A DNA stretch of 20,642 nt from an uncultured Collinsella sp. (GCA_900544225.1 UQUD01000030.1:1-20642); one strand, 5' to 3'. Positions 13,576-20,642 are shown, counted from the stretch's first letter. Notes: a model not told the origin generated them from the sequence alone. Program-made: numbers and translations.

Positions 13576-13647
13576 GAATCTTCTGTCTCGATCTGTAACA
13601 TCTAGCGGGCTAAATCGTCTCTACCTGTTACAGATCGAGACAAACCG
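13526..13647 (+). repeat. Right copy of the ~122-bp direct repeat flanking the ATPase gene
   Basis: This copy matches 12104-12225 with five mismatches. It then continues without a break into sequence matching 12284-12346, so it lacks the 81-bp second hairpin unit present on the left. Confidence 0.85.
13584..13642. repeat. Intergenic hairpin unit 3 (perfect)
   Basis: TGTCTCGATCTGTAACA (13584-13600) is the exact reverse complement of TGTTACAGATCGAGACA (13626-13642), a 17-bp stem with a 25-nt loop. Where unit 1 has an A-T pair this unit has G-C, so both arms changed together. Confidence 0.9.
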
Positions 13648-13657
13648 CCCCAAACCA

Positions 13658-13687
13658 CCACAAAGGTGCCTGTCCCCTTTGTGGTGG
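13658..13687. repeat. Second-type hairpin, right copy
   Basis: A CCACCACAAAGG arm (13655-13666) pairs with CCTTTGTGGTGG (13676-13687), and the stem extends through CCCC-AA(A) / TT-GGGG with one bulged A. The left arm of the copy at 12308-12325 is an exact complement of this longer right arm, suggesting that the two copies derive from one original element. Confidence 0.75.
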
Positions 13688-13777
13688 TTGGGGGCAGGCA
13701 GGTATCAAAAAGTGTCAGCTGTGGGCGGTCGCCGGGCCACCGTGTGCGAAAAGAAGTATCGACCTGCGCCGTTGCCG

Positions 13778-13806
13778 TTGGGTGGCACCCCGTTTGCGGG
13801 GATACT
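13778..13806 (+). promoter_or_regulatory. Candidate promoter of the 6-phospho-beta-glucosidase gene
   Basis: TTGGGT (13778-13783), 17 bp, GATACT (13801-13806). A small stem CCCCG-TTTG-CGGGG lies in the spacer. The rest of 13688-13842 shows no gene and no antiterminator (RAT-like) element that I can recognise. Confidence 0.35.
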
Positions 13807-13842
13807 GAAACCACGACAAGCAGCGTATGAAAGGATCGATGC

Positions 13843-15273
13843 ATGGCTTTCCGTAATGACTTCCTGTGGGGCGGCGCGACGGCTGCTAACCAGTGCGAGG
13901 GCGCCTACAACGTGGACGGCCGCGGCCTGGCCAACGTGGACGTGGCTCCGCACGGCCCCGAGCGCTACGCGGTGGTCTCCGGCCAGCGCAAGATGCTCGA
14001 CTTCGAGGACGGCTATTACTATCCCGCGCAGACCGGCATCGATTTCTATCACCACTACAAAGAGGACATCGCTCTCTTTGCCGAGATGGGCTTTAAGACC
14101 TTCCGCATGAGCCTGGCATGGACCCGCATCTTCCCCAACGGTGATGAGACCGAGCCCAACGAGGCTGGCCTGGCCTTCTACGAGGATGTATTCCGCGAGT
14201 GTCAGGCGCACGGCATCGAGCCGCTCGTGACCATCACGCACTTCGACTGCCCGATTCACCTCATCAAGGAGTACGGCGGCTGGCGCAACCGCAAGCTCAT
14301 CGACTTCTACAAGAACCTCGCGACCACGATCTTCACCCGCTACAAGGGTCTGGTGAAGTACTGGCTTACCTTCAACGAGATCAATATGATCTTGCACCTG
14401 CCGTTTATGGGTGCCGGACTGGTCTTTGAGGAGGGCGAGAACAAGGAGGCCGTCGAGTACCTGGCCGCCCACAACGAGCTCGTCGCCAGCGCTTGGGCAA
14501 CCAAGATTGCCCACGAGATCGACCCCGAGGTCAAGATCGGCTGCATGCTCGCCGCAGGTAGCTACTACCCCTACAGCTGCCGTCCGGGCGATGTGCGCCA
14601 GGCGCAGCTTGACAACCAGAGCAACTATTTCTTCGTCGACGTCCAGAGCCGTGGCTACTACCCGGCCTATGCCGTCAAGAAGCTCGAGCGTCTAGGCATC
14701 GATGTGGGTATGACGGACGAGGACCGCGAAATTCTGGCCGCCAACACCGTCGACTTCATCAGCTTTAGCTATTACAGCACCCGTTGCTCCGCCGGTGCCG
14801 ATAACCCCGATGTCGAGCGCACCCAGGGCAACGCCTTCGCCGGCGCCAAGAACCCCTACCTGCAGGAGAGCCAGTGGGGCTGGTCCATCGATCCGCTGGG
14901 CTTCCGCATCACCCTTAACGACCTGTACGACCGTTATCAGAAGCCGCTGTTTGTGGTCGAGAACGGTCTGGGCGCCAAGGATGTTGTCGAAGAGGATGGC
15001 TCCATCAACGACGACTACCGTATCGACTACCTGCGCCAGCATATTGCCGCGATGCGCGACGCGGTGACCGAGGATGGCGTTGACCTGCTGGGCTACACTA
15101 CCTGGGGCCCGATCGACCTGGTCTCGGCCGGCACGGGTGAGATGTCCAAGCGCTACGGCTTTATCTATGTGGATCGCGACGACGCCGGCAACGGCACCCT
15201 CAAGCGTTCCAAGAAGAAGAGCTTCGACTGGTACAAGCACGTCATTGAAACGAATGGTGAGGACCTTTCCTAA
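13843..15273 (+). CDS. 6-phospho-beta-glucosidase (GH1)
   Basis: A 476-residue glycoside hydrolase family 1 enzyme of normal length. It hydrolyses phosphorylated beta-glucosides that enter through a PTS, giving glucose 6-phosphate and an aglycone or glucose, in the cytoplasm. The N-terminal FLWGGATAANQCEGA motif, acid/base Glu179 in TFNEIN and nucleophile Glu373 in FVVENGLG are intact. Ser435, Lys436 and Tyr438 in TGEMSKRYGF form the phosphate-binding signature that separates 6-phospho-glycosidases from plain beta-glucosidases. Codon use is very biased, suggesting high expression. AAGGA at 13831-13835 serves the ATG. No PTS component or antiterminator is adjacent. A 6-phospho-beta-galactosidase is less likely, but exact sugar preference is not readable. 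Confidence 0.93.
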   Translation: MAFRNDFLWGGATAANQCEGAYNVDGRGLANVDVAPHGPERYAVVSGQRKMLDFEDGYYYPAQTGIDFYHHYKEDIALFAEMGFKTFRMSLAWTRIFPNGDETEPNEAGLAFYEDVFRECQAHGIEPLVTITHFDCPIHLIKEYGGWRNRKLIDFYKNLATTIFTRYKGLVKYWLTFNEINMILHLPFMGAGLVFEEGENKEAVEYLAAHNELVASAWATKIAHEIDPEVKIGCMLAAGSYYPYSCRPGDVRQAQLDNQSNYFFVDVQSRGYYPAYAVKKLERLGIDVGMTDEDREILAANTVDFISFSYYSTRCSAGADNPDVERTQGNAFAGAKNPYLQESQWGWSIDPLGFRITLNDLYDRYQKPLFVVENGLGAKDVVEEDGSINDDYRIDYLRQHIAAMRDAVTEDGVDLLGYTTWGPIDLVSAGTGEMSKRYGFIYVDRDDAGNGTLKRSKKKSFDWYKHVIETNGEDLS

Positions 15274-15309
15274 GGAAGCTGAGACACTCGACTTCATAGC
15301 CTCCTAACC

Positions 15310-15348
15310 AAGGCGCCCGGCGAGCAGGTAATGTTCGCCGGGCGCCTT
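15310..15348 (+). terminator. Strong hairpin after the 6-phospho-beta-glucosidase gene
   Basis: AAGGCGCCCGGCGA (15310-15323) and TCGCCGGGCGCCTT (15335-15348) form a perfect 14-bp stem with an 11-nt loop. There is no T-run beyond the TT ending the stem, so it is terminator-like or an mRNA-stabilising structure. Confidence 0.65.
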
Positions 15349-15400
15349 GCCGTCTGCGGATTTTGGGACATATGGCTCGCTTTTTGAGCCTGCCTGTCGG

Positions 15401-15406
15401 TACACT
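15401..15406 (+). promoter_or_regulatory. -10 element directly before the sensor operon (leaderless start candidate)
   Basis: TACACT fits the TAnnnT pattern and ends 9 bp before ATG 15416. No ribosome site is seen between them, as expected for a leaderless transcript. No good -35 is visible. Confidence 0.4.
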
Positions 15407-15415
15407 AAAAGCACT

Positions 15416-17299
15416 ATGGGTACCCGCGAGCGACATATCGGCCACGCGGCCGCCCGATCCGCACCCGTGGCGGATCCCAGGGGCGGCAGGCTCTTCGCCA
15501 TGCCGCGATTCCTTGTTGGCATAACACATCAGGTGTACCGTCACCGCGTCTTCGCTATCGCCGGCGCCATCACCGCGCTGTTCCTCATACTTTTGGCAGT
15601 CTTGCCGGCGCTGTTCGCCTTCGACCTCAAACTTTCTAACGCCGTGCCCGCCTATAGCGAGGTGTCCAAAGAGGTCGTGGATGCGCTCGTCCATTCGAGC
15701 TCTCTCCCGTTGCTTGTCGCCGCAATTGTATTTTCGATCTGGGGCGTATCGGTCTATCTGCGCTGTTTGGACTATGTGTTGCGCCGCCGTCTTGTTGCCA
15801 TCGCCACCATCTGCGCCCTGTGGATGATCGAAGTCATTCTCAAGTACAAGTCGTTCACGCCGTTCTATGCCACCGTGCTGTGGTACCTGTACTACGTGCC
15901 CATGACGCTCATTCCACTGCTCTACCAGTTGTGTGGTCTGCGCCTCGCGGGCCTGGAGCAACACCGCTTGGGTCGCCGCTACTGCGCTGCACTGTGGATT
16001 GTGGCCATCCTGCTTATCGGATTTGTGCTCACCAACGATTTTCACCAGCAGGTCTTCCGCTTTGACCGTACAAGCGACACCTGGAGCAACGATTACACGT
16101 ACGGCTGGGGTTATTTCGCCGTCCTCGTGTGGACGGCCTTTGACTTCGTGGCCTTTTTTATCCTGATTGGTCGGTCCTCGTCCTTTCGCATCCAGCGTTT
16201 CTCGGGCACGGCGGCGCTCGTACTGCTGGGTGGCGCATTCTTTGCCATCTCATATGCGTTGCGCGTGCCCTGGGCATGGAGGCTCAACTTTTCGCTCGTC
16301 TATTGCGTCCTGTGCGTGGTGGCGATGGAAATCTGTCTCGATTGCGGTGTCATTCCGTCGTATCACGACATAGCTGGCATCTTCGACACCTTGCCGTTCG
16401 ACCTCAAAGTTCTAACGCGCGACTTGCAGGAGGCCTATGCCACGCCAGTGTCAAAGCCAATGCCGGTAGGCGTGCGCGAGGAGTTGCGGACCCAGGAGCA
16501 CGGGCGCGCTCATGCCTTTGCCGTGGCGTCCGATCCCGATGTAATGTATCGCGCCTTTCCGCTGCTGGGTGGATTGGCGCTGCTTGCCCAAGACGTGTCG
16601 GAGCTCAACGAGCTTAACCGTGAACTGGCACATCGTCGCATGGAGTTGCAGCGTCAAAATGAGCTGCTCGCCGCCGACTACGACCTTAAGACGCATTTGG
16701 CAGATCAAGAGGCCGAGACCTTGCTGGTCCAAGACGTGGACCAAGCGCTTGCCCGCGCGCTCGAAGGGATGTACGACCTACTGAGCTCGCTGCCGCCGTT
16801 GACCGATGAAGCGTCTTCGCACGAGCGTTACCGCATGCTGCAGCGCGCCAAGATGCTCGTCGCCTATTGCAAGCGCAAGGGGTCGCTCACGTTGGCACAG
16901 CATGGGGAGAGCGGTTTTGATCGCGACCGCATTCAGCTCATTGCCAACGAGCTCGCAAGCGACCTGCGCACCATCGATATCGATTGCGCCTCGATTATCG
17001 CCATACGGCGCCCTTTGCACGCCAGTACGGTAAGCGCCCTGTACGACTGCGTGTACGACTTTGCGTTTTTTGCCTACACCACCGACCATCCGGCGCTTAT
17101 GTATCACTTGGGCGACCATGACCGATGCAGTGTCGAGCTGCGTGCCACGCTTTTTTCCAACGATGATGAAGATCTTTCGCAGACGCCCGCTGCGCAAGAG
17201 CTCGAAAGCGCTCTGCAAGGGCGCAACGTGGCATACCGATTTGAGGGCGAGCCCGGCCAGCTGCGCATGATCGTCTTGATGCCGAGGGCGGGTGAGTGA
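15416..17299 (+). CDS. Multi-TM pseudo-histidine kinase / sensor protein
   Basis: A 627-residue protein. A basic N-terminus of about 44 residues is followed by about eight membrane helices (roughly 45-309), the layout of 7TM sensor kinases, then a linker, a coiled coil (about 393-430) and a kinase-like C-terminus. The dimerisation helix reads LLVQDVDQALARALEGMYDLL where the partner encoded next reads ARVHDVIGQRLSILHRYL, so the phospho-acceptor His is Gln (residue 439, codon 16730-16732). The ATP-binding N-box is lost (YDCVYDFAFFAY) and there is no glycine-rich box, so it should not bind ATP or phosphorylate. The stop overlaps the GTG start of the real kinase. Its likely job is ligand sensing and control of that partner. 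ATG 15347 (inside the terminator) and ATG 15500 are less likely starts. Confidence 0.7.
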   Translation: MGTRERHIGHAAARSAPVADPRGGRLFAMPRFLVGITHQVYRHRVFAIAGAITALFLILLAVLPALFAFDLKLSNAVPAYSEVSKEVVDALVHSSSLPLLVAAIVFSIWGVSVYLRCLDYVLRRRLVAIATICALWMIEVILKYKSFTPFYATVLWYLYYVPMTLIPLLYQLCGLRLAGLEQHRLGRRYCAALWIVAILLIGFVLTNDFHQQVFRFDRTSDTWSNDYTYGWGYFAVLVWTAFDFVAFFILIGRSSSFRIQRFSGTAALVLLGGAFFAISYALRVPWAWRLNFSLVYCVLCVVAMEICLDCGVIPSYHDIAGIFDTLPFDLKVLTRDLQEAYATPVSKPMPVGVREELRTQEHGRAHAFAVASDPDVMYRAFPLLGGLALLAQDVSELNELNRELAHRRMELQRQNELLAADYDLKTHLADQEAETLLVQDVDQALARALEGMYDLLSSLPPLTDEASSHERYRMLQRAKMLVAYCKRKGSLTLAQHGESGFDRDRIQLIANELASDLRTIDIDCASIIAIRRPLHASTVSALYDCVYDFAFFAYTTDHPALMYHLGDHDRCSVELRATLFSNDDEDLSQTPAAQELESALQGRNVAYRFEGEPGQLRMIVLMPRAGE

Positions 17300-18795
17300 C
17301 GATGCAGATTTCGCTCATTCTTCCCCAAATCGTTGCGCTCGATGTTGTCTTTGCCCTGGCTGCGTGTCTGCAGACGATCCACGTCCCGCTCATCGCATCG
17401 CGCCGCTCGCCCTATAACCGTAAGGTGATTTGCGCCTACGAGGCGAGCCTTGTGCTTCATCTGATGATTTCGGCGCTTATCCTGTTCGCGTCGTCTGGCT
17501 CGCATCTGGTGGCGCCGCTTGACGTTTGCGCCAGGGCAATGGGCGGAGCGTTGTGGCTCAATGCCGCGATCTTTGCCTATGGCGTGGTGCTTATGGTGCA
17601 CTATCGTCGCCCCGTCATGCTGGTCGAGCTGCTGCTTGTTGTCGCCGTTACACCGCCGGTGGTGCTTGCCATGGGCTCGGCGTGGACCGTTGTCCTTATC
17701 GCAGAGGGAGCGTTCTTCCTGTTCCGTTCCATCGCGGCGCTCTTGATGGACGTCCGTAACCGCCAGGAGGATATCACCGCATTCTCGACGATTGAAACCA
17801 TCAACGTGATTCCCGTGGGCATTCTGTATCTAGACCCGAGGGGCCGTCCGTTGCTCATGAACCGCTGCATGCGCAAAAACCTGGTGGAACTTCATATGCC
17901 AACCGATCTACGCGACATGAGCGGCACATGGAACGACCTGCGCAAACTCAGCATGCAAATGCCCGAAAGCAGTAGGAACCGTGTGCGGATTAACTTGGAC
18001 CGTTTTGGTGAGGCGCGGGCGGTGGTCGAGGTCTCTCCCGCCGAGATTCGCCTATTTTTGTGCGATCGTGTTATGGTTTCGGGCCGTTCGTTCGAGCGCA
18101 TTATCGGTCTTGATGTGACAGAGTACGCGCATGCTCATGACCGCTTGGCGCAAGCCAACCACCTGCTTGAGCTTGCGGGCCAAGAGCTCCAAGCCCAGAT
18201 CGAAGAAGTCAAAAAAGTTGCCGACAATGCGGCCTACCTACGTATGCGCGCCCGCGTTCACGATGTGATCGGGCAGCGCCTGTCCATTCTTCATCGCTAT
18301 TTGGAGGAGGGGCGTCTGGACGATGAGTCGCTCGAGCAGATTGACCCGTTGCTGCGCTCAATCGCCGCCGATTTGCGCAGTGGCGGTGCCAGCGAGCCTG
18401 CAGAGCAGCTGGGTGATATCGTCCATGCTTTTGGCCTGGTGAGTGTGCAGATCGATGTTGAGGGTGCGCTGCCTGAGGACACGCGTGTCGCGGCGGCCTT
18501 TTTGCAGATTATCCGCGAGGCCTCGACCAACGCCACCAAGCACGCGCAGGCCCACCAGGTCCATGTGCACCTGTGGCAGGAGGAGTCGAACGGATGCGAC
18601 ATCGCGCGCATGACCATCTCTAATGACGGCGCGCCGGCCCCCGTATCGTATCGCGAGGGAACGGGTATCCCTGGTATGAGGCATGTCGCACGGAATCTGG
18701 GCGGCAGCCTTGAGGTCCATGCCGCCCCACCCTTTACGCTTACGGTATCCATTCCGCTTAACACCAACGCCACGTCCCAAAGGAGAAGCTCATGA
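17296..18795 (+). CDS. Membrane histidine kinase, HisKA_3 / NarL type
   Basis: A 499-residue sensor kinase. Residues 5-150 contain about five membrane helices, 155-275 look PAS-like (GILYLDPRGRPLLMN), 280-312 are a coiled coil, 313-340 are a HisKA_3-like helix with RVHDVIGQRLS (phospho-acceptor His322, Asp323), and 400-490 are a HATPase domain with N-box REASTNATKHA (Glu408, Asn412), TISNDGAP and GTGIPGMRHVARNLGGSLEV. These are the elements needed for autophosphorylation. It probably phosphorylates the response regulator whose ATG overlaps its TGA. GTG 17296 overlaps the preceding stop (GTGA); ATG 17302, two codons on, is the alternative start. With two membrane sensors in one operon, a heteromeric receptor is plausible. 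The signal is unknown. Confidence 0.88.
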   Translation: MTMQISLILPQIVALDVVFALAACLQTIHVPLIASRRSPYNRKVICAYEASLVLHLMISALILFASSGSHLVAPLDVCARAMGGALWLNAAIFAYGVVLMVHYRRPVMLVELLLVVAVTPPVVLAMGSAWTVVLIAEGAFFLFRSIAALLMDVRNRQEDITAFSTIETINVIPVGILYLDPRGRPLLMNRCMRKNLVELHMPTDLRDMSGTWNDLRKLSMQMPESSRNRVRINLDRFGEARAVVEVSPAEIRLFLCDRVMVSGRSFERIIGLDVTEYAHAHDRLAQANHLLELAGQELQAQIEEVKKVADNAAYLRMRARVHDVIGQRLSILHRYLEEGRLDDESLEQIDPLLRSIAADLRSGGASEPAEQLGDIVHAFGLVSVQIDVEGALPEDTRVAAAFLQIIREASTNATKHAQAHQVHVHLWQEESNGCDIARMTISNDGAPAPVSYREGTGIPGMRHVARNLGGSLEVHAAPPFTLTVSIPLNTNATSQRRSS

Positions 18796-19412
18796 TCCGC
18801 GTGTTGATCGTCGAAGACCAGGCCATTCTGCGCGAGAGCCTGGCGCGCTCCGTTGGCGACCAGCCCGATATGACCGTCGTCGCCGCGATCGCCGATGCCT
18901 CCGAGGCCTTGGGTGTCGCGCTCAAGGAGCGCCCTGACATGATACTGATGGACGTGTGCACCGAACACGATTCAAACGGCATCGTGGCGGCGGCGCGCAT
19001 CAAGGAGCAACTGCCCGAGTGTCGCATCATTATCATGACCGGCATGCCCGAGATCACCTTTGTCGATCAGGCCCGCGAGGCGGCCGTCGACAGCTTTGTG
19101 TACAAGAACGTCGGTATCGACGAGCTGTTCGCCGTGATGCGCTCCACGCTGGCGGGCTATTGCACGTTTCCCAAGCCGCCCGAGAGCATTTTTTCGGGTA
19201 CGGCGGCACTCGACGATGTCGAGCTGTCGATTTTGCGCCTCGCCTGCGAGGGCAAGAGCCGTCGCGAGATCGCGGCCGAACTGTTTATGAGTGAGGGCAC
19301 CATCAAGCGCCGCATCTCGGAGATCCTGAGCAAGACCGGCTACGACAACATCATGCGCCTGGCCGTGCATGCGGTGACCGAAGGCAGCATCGTTCCCAAC
19401 ATGGAGCGCTAA
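18792..19412 (+). CDS. NarL/LuxR-family response regulator
   Basis: A 206-residue regulator. The receiver domain has the acidic pair Glu8-Asp9 (VEDQ), phospho-acceptor Asp54 (ILMDV), Thr83 (MTG) and Lys105 (VYKN). After a linker, residues 140-195 are a LuxR-type helix-turn-helix (ELSILRLACEGKSRREIAAE ... GTIKRRISEILSKTGY). It starts inside the kinase stop codon (ATGA) with AGGAG at 18781-18785, so it is translationally coupled to its kinase. The HTH has GTIKRRIS where many NarL proteins have TVKxHxxNI, a modest variation. Target genes cannot be told from the window. A terminator follows 26 bp after the stop. Confidence 0.95.
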   Translation: MIRVLIVEDQAILRESLARSVGDQPDMTVVAAIADASEALGVALKERPDMILMDVCTEHDSNGIVAAARIKEQLPECRIIIMTGMPEITFVDQAREAAVDSFVYKNVGIDELFAVMRSTLAGYCTFPKPPESIFSGTAALDDVELSILRLACEGKSRREIAAELFMSEGTIKRRISEILSKTGYDNIMRLAVHAVTEGSIVPNMER

Positions 19413-19432
19413 CGCTCGTTGCGTATCGGCAT

Positions 19433-19473
19433 AAAAACGACGGGGCCGCAGGATCAACTCCTGCGGCCCCGTC
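19433..19473. terminator. Bidirectional terminator between the sensor operon and the lipoprotein gene
   Basis: GACGGGGCCGCAGGA (19439-19453) and TCCTGCGGCCCCGTC (19459-19473) form a perfect 15-bp stem with loop TCAAC. The T-run (GTTTTTATG, complement of 19431-19439) follows on the minus strand, so it is best as the terminator of the lipoprotein gene; the stem probably also stops the convergent sensor operon. Confidence 0.88.
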
Positions 19474-19521
19474 TGGTGTGCGCGGATGTGTCCGCCAACC
19501 CGCGGCTGATGTTACGTGCCG

Positions 19522-20364
19522 TTACGCGATGGTTGCGCTGTAGGAGGCGACGTCCTCGTAGGAATCGGTCAGGTAGGCGTCGATGCCGATGGTCGTATTG
19601 ACGAGGTCGTCAAGGCTGTCAAGCTCGCCGCTCGAGAACGTGAATTCCTCGGTGGCGTTGGTGCCGGGCATCAGGTGAGCCGAGAACCAGGGTTCCTTCA
19701 TGGTGCCGTTGACGTTGGTCTTGCCGGAAGGAGCGTAGAAGGTCAGGTCCTTGTCGCTCTTGTTGGTGATGTTGACGACAAATCCGATGTCGCCCCAGTC
19801 GTCCTTGAACTTCTCGGTGATGGTGATGGTGCACAGGTCGTCATCGGCGACGGTGACGGCGGGGGAGATTTCGATGCTCTGGACGTCGTCGTCTTCGACG
19901 GCCTCATCGATCTCTTCTTCCTTCTCGGCGTTCTCGCGATCCTTCTTCACCGTACCGGACAGATCCTTGTCGGACTTCGTAAAGATAATCTTGTCGCCTT
20001 CCACCTCGAGGACGAGCTTGTCGTCCTTGAGCTTCAGGTCGTGCGACTCATCTTCGGCGGTAATCGTTACGGTGGTGGCGTCCTTGGCCTCCCATTTCAG
20101 GTCGGCGACCTCAAGGAACATGTCGAGGACGCCCGTGCCGTCTTCGTCGAGGATCAGGATACAGTTGAGGCCCCACTCCTTGAGCATATCCATGTACTCA
20201 TCGGTGAGCTCTTCGCCGTCCAAGGTTCCACCCGAGTACTGCCAGCTGCCGACGAAGTTGGCCTTGGGGTCCTTGCCGCCGCCGCTGCAGCCCGTCAGGG
20301 CAAAGGCGAGCGCCAGGACGCATGTCAGGAATGCGAGTACGGACTTTTTGAACGTTGTCTTCAT
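19522..20364 (-). CDS. Secreted lipoprotein of unknown function
   Basis: A 280-residue lipoprotein. A basic start, a hydrophobic core and the lipobox ALTGC place the lipidated Cys at 26; a Ser-Gly-Gly-Gly linker follows. Residues 36-137 look like a small beta domain of the lipocalin/DUF-type seen in many gut actinobacterial lipoproteins (FVGSWQYSGGTLDGEELTDE), then comes an acidic linker (EKEEEIDEAVEDDD). Residues 165-280 look like an immunoglobulin-like or DUF4352-like domain (FVVNITNKSDKDLTFYAPSG). No catalytic motif is seen; a surface-exposed binding role is a guess. The ribosome site GGAGG lies 5 bp before ATG. It may share a transcript with the upstream zinc-ribbon gene, although a hairpin separates them. 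Confidence 0.8.
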   Translation of the reverse strand: MKTTFKKSVLAFLTCVLALAFALTGCSGGGKDPKANFVGSWQYSGGTLDGEELTDEYMDMLKEWGLNCILILDEDGTGVLDMFLEVADLKWEAKDATTVTITAEDESHDLKLKDDKLVLEVEGDKIIFTKSDKDLSGTVKKDRENAEKEEEIDEAVEDDDVQSIEISPAVTVADDDLCTITITEKFKDDWGDIGFVVNITNKSDKDLTFYAPSGKTNVNGTMKEPWFSAHLMPGTNATEEFTFSSGELDSLDDLVNTTIGIDAYLTDSYEDVASYSATIA

Positions 20365-20403
20365 GGTGTCCTCCTTTATCGAACGAAACCCATAGAAGCA
20401 AAT

Positions 20404-20425
20404 GCGGGGGTGGCGGAACCCCCGC
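20404..20425 (-). terminator. Hairpin after the zinc-ribbon gene
   Basis: GCGGGGGT (20404-20411) and ACCCCCGC (20418-20425) form a perfect 8-bp stem with a 6-nt loop, 19 bp past the stop of the minus-strand zinc-ribbon gene. On the minus strand a broken T-rich stretch (ATTTGCTTCT) follows. Confidence 0.6.
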
Positions 20426-20444
20426 CAATTACCAGATAAAGGGG

Positions 20445-20642
20445 CTAGGGCCTGGGTGTTCCGCAGTTGCTGCAGAACTTGCCGCCGTTTTCGCTACCGC
20501 AGTTGGGGCAGAACCACTTGGCCGGTGCCGGGGCGGGTGCGGGGCTGCCGCACTCGGAGCAGAACTTGCCGGTGTTGGTGGCGCCACAGCTGCAGGTCCA
20601 TGCGCCGGCCGCAGGTGCGGCAGCGGGTGCCGGTGCGGGGGT
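20445..20642 (-). CDS. C-terminal double zinc-ribbon of a truncated protein (SPFH-type likely)
   Basis: The minus-strand frame is open from the window edge to a TAG at 20445-20447 and encodes 65 residues. It has a Pro/Ala-rich linker, a first ribbon (WTCSCGATNTGKFCSECG), another Pro/Ala linker, and a second ribbon (WFCPNCGSENGGKFCSNCG), ending TPRP. Eight Cys in C-x-C or C-x2-C pairs would bind two zinc ions. Endings like this are typical of bacterial SPFH/Band 7 'virion core'-type proteins, where Zn ribbons follow the SPFH domain; the rest of the gene lies outside the window, so that assignment is only likely. Other double-zinc-ribbon proteins are possible. Confidence 0.75.
   Translation of the reverse strand, partial: TPAPAPAAAPAAGAWTCSCGATNTGKFCSECGSPAPAPAPAKWFCPNCGSENGGKFCSNCGTPRP

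Noticed and set aside
12155..13690. CRISPR array made of the repeated hairpins
   Set aside because: Only three units, palindromic arms of unequal loops, no regular spacers and no cas genes.
13705..14514. Minus-strand open frame opposite the start of the GH1 gene
   Set aside because: No motif, overlaps the GH1 coding sequence and its promoter; an antisense shadow.
15347..15415. Earlier ATG for the pseudo-kinase
   Set aside because: It lies in the right arm of the preceding hairpin and upstream of the best -10 element, with no ribosome site.

Overview
The window is about 20.6 kb of GC-rich chromosomal DNA with strongly GC-biased third codon positions. The set of proteins fits a Coriobacteriia gut actinobacterium, most likely Collinsella or a close relative. 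The pointers are a DUF4867 protein, LuxS, a GH1 6-phospho-beta-glucosidase, an NRMT-like Nramp protein, an N-terminal multi-TM LuxR-type sensor cluster and several GTG starts. This is inference from protein style; no database was searched. I see no phage, transposase, CRISPR array, rRNA or tRNA.

Left part (1-6330, all +). After the probable tail of an upstream gene come a YtxH-like envelope protein and a PRC-barrel protein that overlap by one base. Next is a membrane-anchored protein with a polysaccharide-deacetylase (NodB) fold that has lost the usual metal ligands. A 320-bp gene-free stretch then carries a promoter and a structured leader, followed by a two-gene cation operon. Its first gene is a PRC/MgtE_N/CBS protein with an atypical MgtE-like membrane domain. 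Its second is an Nramp-family transporter with the altered metal site expected of magnesium-type (NRMT) members. A good rho-independent terminator ends the unit.

Middle (6406-11435). A minus-strand OafA-type acyltransferase with a C-terminal SGNH domain faces a ribokinase / nucleoside hydrolase operon, whose promoter carries a palindromic operator-like site. luxS follows with its own promoter embedded in a long inverted repeat, and then a terminator.

Accessory-looking segment (11510-13842). A DUF4867 gene is followed by a lone minus-strand AAA+ ATPase. The ATPase is bracketed by direct repeats of about 120 bp that include the last codons of the DUF4867 gene, plus a family of long intergenic hairpins. 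The ATPase start lies behind a period-19 A-rich tandem repeat. This is the part of the window that looks most like an undescribed insertion unit.

Right part (13843-20642). A 6-phospho-beta-glucosidase is followed by a translationally coupled three-gene signalling operon: a multi-TM pseudo-histidine-kinase with Gln at the phospho-acceptor position, an apparently intact HisKA_3-type histidine kinase, and a NarL/LuxR response regulator. Beyond a bidirectional terminator, a minus-strand lipoprotein gene and the C-terminus of a double zinc-ribbon protein, probably an SPFH-type protein, close the window.
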